Shown here piece after piece: positions 37,461 to 45,033 of a stretch of DNA of 64,000 nucleotides (its first letter is position 1; every line of letters starts with the position of its first letter). The DNA comes from Pseudomonas sediminis (GTDB lineage: Bacteria; Pseudomonadota; Gammaproteobacteria; Pseudomonadales; Pseudomonadaceae), in contig NZ_CP154631.1 of assembly GCF_039555755.1 (NCBI RefSeq), positions 434,001 through 498,000 on the forward strand, written 5' to 3'. A model generated the notes under the pieces. The model saw nothing but the letters and a program-made list of their open reading frames with translations. It had not been told where the DNA came from and made no database searches. Made by a program: the position numbers and the translations under genes.

Positions 37461-38789
37461 CTATCGATTCCCAAGAGCCAACACTAGGCCAGGCCCTTGC
37501 TCCTCGTTATCAAACCAAAGGAGCCTTGCACCTCTGAGCTGTGGCCCCGAGAGCGTTGGATGCTGCGCTCTAATCTCTTGGATCACCTCAAGTACATATC
37601 TACAAATCAGAGTGACAACATCCCCCCGATGCGAACTGATCATCGGTTGCGGGCTATCAGCCCCCCACTTCGGTTCAGGTTGCCCAGGTGCCTCGACGAT
37701 TGGCATGTAGTGATTCCATAGCTCCAGCCAAAGATCCTGCGCACCTGGTTGCCTTGATGAAAAGTCCTCACTGATCTTGCCCGACAGCAAAGCACGCACC
37801 AGAACGCGCATTGGAACCTCCTGCGTGTTCTCACTTTGCAGAACAGTCTCGACATACCCACAGATGAGCCAAGGAAACCAACGAGAGAAAAACTCAGCAT
37901 CCGTAGCCGCCCAAAGAAAATGTATCCGCCCTTCAGGACGCTCAACCCAAGACATCATCGCTTCGAGTAAGGTTTTTCTTCTTCCCTCCAACCTGAGCTG
38001 TTCAAGCCTTCCGAATCGCTCTGCAACACCTGCAAGTGTCCACCCCCAAGCATCCGAAGCAGGTGGCAAAATCGGATAGAAACGGATTGGCTCAAGCCCT
38101 TGGAATACCTCATGAGCAAGGTTCATCACATAAAGGCTCTTGCGCTTGTAGGTAAGCAGAGGAGAGTTCCCACCTGGCACATAAGCGGCAATGAAACCAA
38201 GCGCAGCGAGACGACCGATACGGTGTTTTACACTGGCCAAATCAAGACCAGTCCATTTAACCAAATCGTGCATGCTGACCCCTTGCACAAGGCCAACACC
38301 GTCAGCCTTTGCGCACAAGACACAGGCTAACAAGCAATTAAGCACAGACAGTCGCCCGCTCTTCCTCACCGCTCTCGCTCTCGAGATATCCCGAGACTCG
38401 CCAACCACAGACTCCGAGCCTCCGTAACAACACGCGAGCAGTCGCAAGACCAGCTCAGAACCTGGCGCAGTCATCACAGGGTTTTCCCTCAGAAGCTGCC
38501 TGTATTGGTCTGAGAGCCGAAGCATTCTCCGAGGTCGCCCACGACCGGTGCTCACGCCAAAATCCAAGAAAACGCCTTCTTTCAGCAACTCAGCAGTTGC
38601 TGCTGCGAATTTCACATCAGCCATGCCAAAGATCTTTGCCAAGGCCTTGGTTCCCTGCCCCAGAAGCCCTTCTTCATCGGCTACCGAATCCCCTGGCTTA
38701 CACACACGGGACACCAAACTCAGACAAACATACCGAGCTAAAGGAGATAGAACAGGCGGTAGGCCTTCAAGGATTGAGGTAACGGACAT
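37461..38789 (-). CDS. Large unrecognised island protein with predicted winged-helix parts
   Basis: 442 residues. I do not recognise the family. Two stretches look like winged helices: about 35-95 (TKALAKIFGMADVKFAAATA then ELLKEGVFLDFGVSTGRGRP) and about 165-215 (SMHDLVKWTGLDLASVKHRI then GRLAALGFIAAYVP). The C-terminal half is helical and Trp-rich. It follows the AlpA gene in the same orientation (the AlpA gene is downstream by 58 bp) and diverges from the gene at 38956. DNA binding or replication control of the element would fit, but this is only inference. Confidence 0.65.
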   Translation of the reverse strand: MSVTSILEGLPPVLSPLARYVCLSLVSRVCKPGDSVADEEGLLGQGTKALAKIFGMADVKFAAATAELLKEGVFLDFGVSTGRGRPRRMLRLSDQYRQLLRENPVMTAPGSELVLRLLACCYGGSESVVGESRDISRARAVRKSGRLSVLNCLLACVLCAKADGVGLVQGVSMHDLVKWTGLDLASVKHRIGRLAALGFIAAYVPGGNSPLLTYKRKSLYVMNLAHEVFQGLEPIRFYPILPPASDAWGWTLAGVAERFGRLEQLRLEGRRKTLLEAMMSWVERPEGRIHFLWAATDAEFFSRWFPWLICGYVETVLQSENTQEVPMRVLVRALLSGKISEDFSSRQPGAQDLWLELWNHYMPIVEAPGQPEPKWGADSPQPMISSHRGDVVTLICRYVLEVIQEIRAQHPTLSGPQLRGARLLWFDNEEQGPGLVLALGNR

Positions 38790-38955
38790 ACGTTGACCTA
38801 GCTATGGCTTAAAACTGAATATAGCAGCACATTTTTACCTATATTTTCTATAAAAGATAACGCATAACAGATATGAATCTGTCACGTGTCACAATTTACA
38901 AAAACCCATAGGAGAACTAGGGTAGGACGGCGCCCCAAAGGAGAGGCAAACGACA

Positions 38956-39642
38956 ATGCGAAAAAAGATCACCTTGGAAGAGTGGCTCAATGGGCTGAGT
39001 GCCAACGAGACCCGGTGGACTCACGAGTCGCTCGTAAGGAAGCGAGAAATGGGGCTGAGAGACGACCTGCCCACCAGCGAACTGAAGGAAAGAATCGGCG
39101 AGCACTTGAAGAAGAAGGGCAACGGTGAGCTGCTGTTCAAGCAGTTGAGAGCATCAATTCGCCAGAAGCGATATCGAGAGGCTGTCAAGAAAGAATCGCA
39201 TACGTTCCGACTATCTGACGCAGAAGCGAAGGCGCTTCAGACGCTGGCGAGTGAGGCCAAAACAAATAGAACTGAAATAATCCGGAGACTCATTCGAAGC
39301 GAGCCAACTGCGGCCGAAAAACTGGGAAAGATGAAGGAGACCAACCTCAGAGCCCAGCGAGACCTCACGCTCAAGGGAAGAGATATGGAAAAGCTGGCCA
39401 AGATGGCCAAAGGTCTAGCGGATCAGAATGCACTCACCCTGGGTATGGCGCTTTCGATACTCACCTACCACAAAATCAAATGGGAGGAGCCATCGACTGT
39501 TGAGCTTCAGTTAGGTATGGCGTACTACTACCTCATCAAGGCTGAGATGGACAAGCTTTACGCTGAGCAGAAGAAGGAGCTCAAAAAGCAGCTGCATAAC
39601 CTGGATCGCAGCATTCCTCGACCAGCCAAGGCAAAGGCATGA
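38956..39642 (+). CDS. Basic helical protein with ribbon-helix-helix-like segment
   Basis: 228 residues, strongly basic and helical. The middle (HTFRLSDAEAKALQTLASEA then KTNRTEIIRRLIRSEPTA) resembles a ribbon-helix-helix or MobC-like DNA-binding segment. The C-terminus (EMDKLYAEQKKELKKQLHNL) is coiled. GGAG precedes the ATG. It is divergent from the 442-residue gene and is the last gene before the proposed att site. It might act in mobilisation or DNA binding. No known family is claimed. Confidence 0.65.
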   Translation: MRKKITLEEWLNGLSANETRWTHESLVRKREMGLRDDLPTSELKERIGEHLKKKGNGELLFKQLRASIRQKRYREAVKKESHTFRLSDAEAKALQTLASEAKTNRTEIIRRLIRSEPTAAEKLGKMKETNLRAQRDLTLKGRDMEKLAKMAKGLADQNALTLGMALSILTYHKIKWEEPSTVELQLGMAYYYLIKAEMDKLYAEQKKELKKQLHNLDRSIPRPAKAKA

Positions 39643-39647
39643 CTCCA

Positions 39648-39674
39648 TGGAATGGCATTCCAAAAAGCATTCCA
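39648..39674. repeat. GGCATTCCAA-type boxes at right island end
   Basis: TGGAATGGCATTCCA (39648-39662) contains the box GGCATTCCAA (39654-39663), and a near copy AGCATTCCA follows at 39666-39674. The same box is at 2801, 2813 and, inverted, 2841. Occurrence at both ends of a 37-kb stretch supports a common recombinase or excisionase binding site. Confidence 0.55.
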
Positions 39675-39727
39675 GCCAAAGAATTAACCGGAATAACTAC
39701 ATAAAAAACAAAAAGATAGAGAATCTG

Positions 39728-39749
39728 TTCAGATTACCCCGGCCCACCA
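39728..39749 (+). other. Candidate attR: degenerate copy of the ssrA 3' end
   Basis: A tRNA-like 3' end (TTCAGAT...CCCCGGCCCACCA) stands alone, with no tRNA body upstream. It aligns to 2666-2688 with about 18 matches in 22. A hairpin (GCCTGGAACCCG...CGGGTTTCAGGC, 39757-39789 region) follows, much as a hairpin follows ssrA. Mismatches leave the identification open. It could instead derive from another tRNA. Confidence 0.45.
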
Positions 39750-39848
39750 AATAAAGCCTGGAACCCGTCTAAAACGCGGGTTTCAGGCACGATTTGATGG
39801 CACTGGATTTCACACAGTCCAACTGTGAATCCAAATAGGTATGCCATC

Positions 39849-42302
39849 ATGTCCAAGCGTCAAAGCAAAACCGGTGTTCAGCACCTGGTCTATCAAGCCA
39901 AAACTGGCTTCCAGTACTACTTCACCTTCCCGGGCTATATCGGCAATCACCCGCAGCTACCAGCACAAATCCGCTGGTCACTCGGCCATGATGAAGCGCT
40001 CGCACGCGATCTCGCCCAATATCTCAACCCGCGTTTCGAAGATCTGATGAGGCGCAGCAGCGCCGACACGATTGAGCTGGATCCTGAGGGCTTTCTGTCA
40101 AACCTGGCCATTGTTCACGCCGAAATCAGCCGTTTTACGGAGAGCCACCTGAAAATCTGGGCGCTCCGCCCTGCACCTGCCGTACTGGCTAACTCTGATC
40201 TGAGCGCCGGGCATGAGCGCCTGCTGAAAGAGTGCCAAGAGCACATCGTGCTCTATTGCAATGAACCAGGCGGGGAAATCCACTTCGCCTTGTATCCGAG
40301 CGAAGCCCTGCGCCAAGCCCTCAAATTCGGTTTCACCCGCTTTGACTGGCCGCTCGGCACTAACGACCCAGTCACCGCCAACGCGGCTGCCGCTTACATC
40401 TACAGCGCAATCACAGTGCTGGAAACCACCCCGATGGCTAAGAACATCTTCAAAACCGGGCATCCACTTATCACGATGCTGTCGTTCTACGAGTACCTGT
40501 GTTTTGCCCGCCCCGACCAGGGTCGCCATCTGCTGCATATTCCGCCGGGCCTTCCACGCTCCGCGCACAGCGTAATGTTTCACTTCAGCCGGATCTCGGG
40601 ACAGCTCGACCGCCTAACCCTCTGCCAAAACTTTCAAATTCTTCAGGAAGAAAGCGGGCTCTATACGCTCCTTATTCCGCTGACCGGCGCGCGGCTCAAT
40701 GGCGTGCCTTGCCACCCCGACAAACTGCGGGTCGAACTGCTGACTAGTTCACCGATCCTCGCGTCGATCCTGCTGCATTTCAGCCTCGGCCAGATCGACA
40801 AGATTCTGGTTAAAAGCTTCATCGAAGCCCCTTCAGCGGATGCCTACGAACGCGCCCTGCAAGAAATTCAGGACCTGATCCGGCGCATGCTTGGCCCCAT
40901 CCCACCTGCAGAGCCCATGTACACCCTCCCCGACATGAGCGCGGCAAACGACGCCGTCACAGCACCCCAGGACGCCGGCACGCTTGCACTGCTGAATGCT
41001 CTCGGCAGTGTTTTGTCACCCGCCCAAAACGCAAAGCTACAAGCCTTGTTTGAGGCACCCGCCTCCAACGACCTGCTGATCCAGCCACCACTCACTCATG
41101 AGAACTGCCGGCACTTCGGCGCTCTCATCCGGGAGTTCGAAGAGCGCCAGGTACGCGAAGGGGCATGGAAGAATCCGCGCACCCGCATCACCATGCATGC
41201 TCGCCTGGAAGGACTTGCAGAGCTAGTCGGCGGTCATCGCCCACTCAGCACGCTGACCCGCGCGGACTTCAATGCTTTGCGCGATCAGTTGCGCAGCTAC
41301 CCCAAAAATCGTCATCGCTTGCGCGCCACTCGCTATCAGCCCCTAAGTCAGATTATTCAGAGCGGCAAGTACGAGCCTTTGAATGCCAGGACAGCGAAGA
41401 AGTTTTTCGAGCTGGCACGCGCGCTCATCAGCTATGCGCACGACCAGGGGTATTTGAAAGAGAATCTGGCTGCCGGACTTTCATTCAGCACCAAAGGCGC
41501 AGCCGCGCCACGGAAGCGCACCTATACCCCCAGACAGATTGAGCAACTGCTAAATGGCCCGGTCTATACGCTCAAGTCGCCGCCGCGCTGGCGCCTGGAT
41601 GACTACCGCTTCTGGCTACCCCTGCTCGGCCTCTACACTGGCGCTCGCCTGAGCGAGCTTTGCCAGCTTCGGCTCGGCGATATTCGTGAAGAGCTTGGCG
41701 TATGGGTAATCAGCATCAGCAGCTCCGGGGCGCGGCAGCTGAAAACTGTCGACTCGGAGCGCCTCGTGCCGCTACATAAGGTCATTCTTGAAGCCGGCTT
41801 CTTGGCGTTTCATCAGCAGCGCCTGGAGGCAAATGGCAGTGATCTGTCAGCGCCGCTTTTTGAAAATCTTCGCGTGTATGGCGACCTTTCGCCCGGGCAC
41901 ACAGCCAGTCGCTGGTACCGGGGCTCAGACAAAGATGACAAAGGCTATTTGGGACAATGCGGACTGGGCGATGACGAACTCACCTTTCATGGCCTGCGGC
42001 ATACGTTCATTCAGCAGTTCCGTCGACAAAAGCTGGACATGCTGATCGGCAAAGCCTTGGTCGGCCACGCCGACCGCAGCACCACTGGCGGCTATGGCGA
42101 TTGCTACCCGAGCTATGTGCTGAAAGAGGAGCTCGACAAGATCGACTTTGAGGCCTCGACTACGCACATCCACTACAGCCACTACAAGGCGCTGCAAGCC
42201 AAGCAAGGCGTCTTTCGCATCGGCCGCCCAGCTGGAGTCGACAAGGCCAAGGCCACCGGTTGGGCTGAAAAACGGCACTGGCAATCCCGCATCACCCGAT
42301 AG
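39849..42302 (+). CDS. Very large tyrosine recombinase (817 aa)
   Basis: The C-terminal 260 residues form a tyrosine-recombinase catalytic domain: LLGLYTGARLSELCQLRLGD (box I Arg near 598), FHGLRHTF (HxxR near 714), then LVGHADRSTTGGYGDCY with His and the likely Tyr near 753. The N-terminal 500 residues are unlike standard integrases and start with a basic segment (MSKRQSKTGVQHLVYQAKTG). ATG 39849 was preferred over GTG 39825. It is followed by a second recombinase at 42460. Such pairs of unusual recombinases occur at the edge of some gammaproteobacterial islands. The GmtY/GmtZ proteins of Gamma-Mobile-Trio islands come to mind, but I could not verify homology. Confidence 0.85.
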   Translation: MSKRQSKTGVQHLVYQAKTGFQYYFTFPGYIGNHPQLPAQIRWSLGHDEALARDLAQYLNPRFEDLMRRSSADTIELDPEGFLSNLAIVHAEISRFTESHLKIWALRPAPAVLANSDLSAGHERLLKECQEHIVLYCNEPGGEIHFALYPSEALRQALKFGFTRFDWPLGTNDPVTANAAAAYIYSAITVLETTPMAKNIFKTGHPLITMLSFYEYLCFARPDQGRHLLHIPPGLPRSAHSVMFHFSRISGQLDRLTLCQNFQILQEESGLYTLLIPLTGARLNGVPCHPDKLRVELLTSSPILASILLHFSLGQIDKILVKSFIEAPSADAYERALQEIQDLIRRMLGPIPPAEPMYTLPDMSAANDAVTAPQDAGTLALLNALGSVLSPAQNAKLQALFEAPASNDLLIQPPLTHENCRHFGALIREFEERQVREGAWKNPRTRITMHARLEGLAELVGGHRPLSTLTRADFNALRDQLRSYPKNRHRLRATRYQPLSQIIQSGKYEPLNARTAKKFFELARALISYAHDQGYLKENLAAGLSFSTKGAAAPRKRTYTPRQIEQLLNGPVYTLKSPPRWRLDDYRFWLPLLGLYTGARLSELCQLRLGDIREELGVWVISISSSGARQLKTVDSERLVPLHKVILEAGFLAFHQQRLEANGSDLSAPLFENLRVYGDLSPGHTASRWYRGSDKDDKGYLGQCGLGDDELTFHGLRHTFIQQFRRQKLDMLIGKALVGHADRSTTGGYGDCYPSYVLKEELDKIDFEASTTHIHYSHYKALQAKQGVFRIGRPAGVDKAKATGWAEKRHWQSRITR

Positions 42303-42349
42303 CTGAGGCGGCGCGGGGAGATCGCCCTCCCCGCACTGAAAAAAAATCT

Positions 42350-42379
42350 ATTGACAACTTGTCAATGGAGGCGGATAAT
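42350..42379 (+). promoter_or_regulatory. Sigma70 promoter with overlapping palindromic operator
   Basis: TTGACA (42351-42356), a 17-bp spacer and GATAAT (42374-42379) make a near-consensus promoter before the second recombinase. The -35 box lies inside the palindrome ATTGACAACTTGTCAAT (42350-42366), so a bound repressor would block polymerase. Confidence 0.75.
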
Positions 42380-42431
42380 TATATTATTTTGCAATTTTCA
42401 TATTTACTGGTTACATAGCCAGTGATATTGT

Positions 42432-42458
42432 GGTGCCTCAATTAACTAGTGAGGCACC
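42432..42458. promoter_or_regulatory. Inverted repeat overlapping the ribosome site of the second recombinase
   Basis: GGTGCCTCA (42432-42440) and TGAGGCACC (42450-42458) form a perfect 9-bp inverted repeat with a 9-bp spacer. The right arm includes the Shine-Dalgarno GAGG and ends one base before ATG 42460. It may be an operator or an RNA hairpin hiding the ribosome site. A recombinase core site is another possibility. Confidence 0.6.
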
Positions 42459-42459
42459 T

Positions 42460-43731
42460 ATGAATGCTGTAAACACTCCGCACCTATCCGCTCCAATCCT
42501 CCACGGCCTAACCCTGGTGGCCGCCCCCGGGCATGAAAAAAGCTTGGAGCTGGCACTACCGCACCTCTCCAGTATTGCCGACGCGATTTATCGCTTTCAT
42601 CACTCCCCGCTCCTCAGCGAATTTTTGGATACAGTTCTGGCTCGTTTCCTTCGCGAAAACGACTACGCCCCCAAGACTGCCTACATGATCCAAGCCCGGA
42701 TGGCCAAGCTGAAGTCAGTACTCACCGAGGACAACCCACAGCGCCGAGTGTCGGAGTTGGGCAGTGCTGACATTGATGCGATCCGGGATAAGCTCCCGCT
42801 GCTACTCAGAAAAGGCAGCACCTCAGGAAGCCAGGGAGAAAACCTGCAGGCCTACTATCAGCTGTTCAATCGCATGATTAACGAGGCACTGAAGGGAAAG
42901 CTGATCGCCGATGAAGAGCTCAAAGCCGAGGGCTGCCAGACCACCAAAGCAAAGGTCACCAAGTTCTTTTTGGATTCCAATCTGGTCAGCCTCTTCAATA
43001 GCTGGCCCTATCAGAACTACGCGCCAGGCACACCGGCAGCGCAAGTTCGCCAAGACGCACATAGCTACTGCTTTTGGCTGATGCCGCTTGGGCTCTTCAC
43101 CGGTGGCAGACTCAACGAAATCTGCCAGCTACGTGTTAACGATGTGTTCCATGACGCCCATGGCGTGCCCCTAATCAGTATCAACGCCCATGGCTTCAAC
43201 AAGTCGCTAAAGAATGCGCAGTCGGAGCGCGAGATCCCAATTTGCTCGAAGCTGATCGAAATGGGCTTTCTGGACTTCGTCGAGGAACGCCGTCAGTCCG
43301 AAGGACCTGATGCTTTGCTGTTTTCAGAGCTTCGCTTTGACGAAAAGCACCTATATTCACGTGCTGCGAGCCGCTTCTTCTGCGGCCCAGTCACAGGAGC
43401 CGGCTTCATCGGACAGCATTGCCCAGTTGCACTCAGTGGCGGCTTCACTTTTAAAAGCTTTCGTCGCACTTTCGCGGTACAGCTTCAGAAGTCCGGCGTG
43501 CCAGCAACCGTTATTGCAAACCTGCTGGGTCATAACAGCGATATGCTCGAAGTCACCCGCGAGCACTACCTCGATAAGCCGCAGTCCGTGTTTTTGCTGG
43601 ATACCTTGGAGCGATCCCTGAGCTACATCCTGCCCCTAGGCGCCATAAACTGGCAGCATTTCAAGAATTTGATGAGCAGCCAGAAAGGACGTAGCAAGCG
43701 AGGCCGGAAAGCCAAGAAAACGCTGCACTAG
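42460..43731 (+). CDS. Second tyrosine recombinase, with Lys in place of box II His
   Basis: 423 residues. A SAM-like N-terminal core-binding domain is seen at about 60-150 (LARFLRENDYAPKTAYMIQA). The catalytic domain has LGLFTGGRLNEICQLRV (Arg near 216), FTFKSFRRTFAV (box II, Lys where His is usual, Arg kept), LLGHNSDMLEVTREHYL (His and the likely nucleophile Tyr). The C-terminus is very basic (SSQKGRSKRGRKAKKTLH). It has its own promoter and a hairpin over its ribosome site, so it is regulated separately from the upstream recombinase. The array of 16-bp-phased boxes begins 130 bp after its stop and is an obvious candidate binding region. Confidence 0.9.
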   Translation: MNAVNTPHLSAPILHGLTLVAAPGHEKSLELALPHLSSIADAIYRFHHSPLLSEFLDTVLARFLRENDYAPKTAYMIQARMAKLKSVLTEDNPQRRVSELGSADIDAIRDKLPLLLRKGSTSGSQGENLQAYYQLFNRMINEALKGKLIADEELKAEGCQTTKAKVTKFFLDSNLVSLFNSWPYQNYAPGTPAAQVRQDAHSYCFWLMPLGLFTGGRLNEICQLRVNDVFHDAHGVPLISINAHGFNKSLKNAQSEREIPICSKLIEMGFLDFVEERRQSEGPDALLFSELRFDEKHLYSRAASRFFCGPVTGAGFIGQHCPVALSGGFTFKSFRRTFAVQLQKSGVPATVIANLLGHNSDMLEVTREHYLDKPQSVFLLDTLERSLSYILPLGAINWQHFKNLMSSQKGRSKRGRKAKKTLH

Positions 43732-43793
43732 CCCCTTCATTCATAGCAGAAGGGCACCATCATCAGCTGGAGATGATGCGATGAAGGATCAAT

Positions 43794-43820
43794 AAAGGCC
43801 GCCGTCAGTGCGGCCTTTTT
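43794..43820 (+). terminator. Rho-independent terminator after the recombinase genes
   Basis: AAAGGCCGC and GCGGCCTTT form a stem around CGTCAGT, with further T residues after it. Confidence 0.85.
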
Positions 43821-43862
43821 GCATTTTTAGAAAGCTTTCAGACATCAGCGATACTACCAGCC

Positions 43863-44311
43863 TGTCGCAGAACGCTGATGCGACCAGAATGCCGCCGGCA
43901 CTGGGTCATCACATACGGCTACCACCTTGGTTTTTTTGACCGGTGGCATATCACCTCATGTACTGAGACCCAATCGTGTATTAGCGACACCGCAATGCGA
44001 CACACTTGGGCTGTCGCACGCTCACGCTGCGATACGCGCCCCCTGTCGCATGAACTGACTACGACACACCCAGCATGTCGCACATGCTCATTGCGACACC
44101 CATACCGTGCCTCAAGCGGTACCGGCAATGTGGTTGCAGATTTGCGACACAACCTTCGTGTCGCACGGTCTGGCCTGCGATATTCAGGGTGTATCGCAGA
44201 ACATCAATGCGACACTCTCGGTCTGTCGCACGCGCGCATTGCGACACTCCAACCATGTCGCACTCAGTTGCTGCGATACACCATGCGTGTCGCACACACG
44301 TTTTGTGACAC
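43863..44311. repeat. Phased array of alternating TGCGACAC / TGTCGCA boxes, 16-bp step
   Basis: Non-coding. Box starts with orientation (+ is TGCGACAC, - is TGTCGCA) are: 43863-, 43879+, then 43996+, 44012-, 44028+, 44044-, 44060+, 44076-, 44092+, then 44143+, 44159-, 44176+, 44192-, 44208+, 44224-, 44240+, 44256-, 44272+, 44288-, 44304+. Within blocks the step is 16 bp (one step of 17), and orientation alternates without exception. A few boxes vary by one base (TGCGATAC, TACGACAC, TATCGCA, TGTGACAC). An extra AGCGACAC at 43983 is out of phase. Spacers between boxes are not conserved. Same-orientation boxes are 32 bp apart, close to three helical turns. This suggests cooperative binding of a dimeric protein along one DNA face. 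Confidence 0.9.
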
Positions 44312-44319
44312 CCGGATCG

Positions 44320-44333
44320 TGCCACTAGTGGCA
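44320..44333. repeat. Perfect 14-bp palindrome at the end of the array
   Basis: TGCCACTAGTGGCA begins 16 bp after the last array box (44304), so it keeps the phase. Its half CTAGTGGC recurs at 44368-44375 and, inverted, at 44555-44562. Confidence 0.6.
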
Positions 44334-44382
44334 CTGGAGGAAGCCGGGACTGACACCGTACTGGCCTCTAGTGGCGCAAAAC

Positions 44383-44408
44383 GTGCCAAAACTGGCACTC
44401 CTTTTTTT
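44383..44408 (+). terminator. Hairpin with T-run downstream of the array
   Basis: GTGCCA-AAAC-TGGCAC followed by TCCTTTTTTT reads as a plus-strand terminator. It would end any transcript that crosses the array. Confidence 0.65.
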
Positions 44409-44691
44409 GGTTATATTATCGCTGCAACCCTTGAAAACACTGACTTCGGTGACTTTTTTCATAACCAAATCACCACCGCATGGCGAGCATTTTGAATGAA
44501 GCTTCTTCTGCATGGCCATCAGCACTTTTTTGACGCCGAGCTCGTCACTGCGGCGCCACTAGCGCTGGCTACTTTTTGAATTTGATCGCAAACGGCATGA
44601 GCAGCTAAACGCCGCACCACCCGCAAGGCCGTCTTTTCAGCCCGGCCTGCCGGGCTGGCTAAGCTTTGACTTTGACAACAAATACACGGGA

Positions 44692-44771
44692 GGGGCGTAC
44701 TTGAAGCAGCCGTCCAGGCGATTCTTCAAGTACGCCCCCTCCCCCCATACTTGAAATCTTCAAGTATGGGG
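44692..44771. repeat. Two adjacent long hairpins sharing TACTTGAA
   Basis: First stem GGGGCGTACTTGAAG (44692-44706) with its inverse at 44724-44738. Second stem CCCCATACTTGAA (44743-44755) with its inverse at 44759-44771 and a 3-base loop. Both arms centre on TACTTGAA/TTCAAGTA. They lie between the phased array and the 3' end of hsdR, in a gene-free stretch (44409-45033). The T-runs expected of terminators are absent. Nothing else was seen in this stretch except a GC-rich hairpin at 44638-44657. Confidence 0.65.
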
Positions 44772-45033
44772 CAGTTGGGCGTTTTGATCGTTTGTGAGGT
44801 CAGCGTAACGAATGTGAAGCGAAACCGAGCAAAGGAGCAAAATGGTCGACTGCCTTCGCGCAGCGACAGGCTTTGTTGTCAAAAAGCAGCTTTTCACTCG
44901 CCGCAGGTGAGTGGCTGGTCATTCGATGCGGAGCATGGCTTGGCATGACTTAGACCGAGACCGCCAACATACTTCCACCGCTTCCACGTCAGCTTACGCT
45001 TGGTCAAATCGACCTCAACACGCTGAGGCACAA

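Noticed and set aside
39728..39749. A real tRNA gene ending in CCACCA
   Set aside because: No acceptor, D or anticodon arm can be built upstream. Only the 3' end pattern is present, so it was kept as a candidate att site.
42313..42334. Terminator after the 817-aa recombinase (GCGGGGAG...CTCCCCGC)
   Set aside because: The stem is followed by an A-run rather than a T-run on the coding strand, so it does not qualify as a canonical terminator.
43863..44311. CRISPR array
   Set aside because: The repeated unit is only 7-8 bp and alternates in strand. There are no long repeats separated by equal-length unique spacers and no cas genes.
43878..44495. Open frame of about 205 codons across the phased box array
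   Set aside because: The translation is rich in Arg/Cys/His, mirrors the repeated boxes, and open frames exist on both strands. No ribosome site. The array explains the lack of stops.
44841..44909. 22-codon frame with a strong AAAGGAG site
   Set aside because: Too short and without supporting context. An overlapping frame is equally open, so neither is supported.
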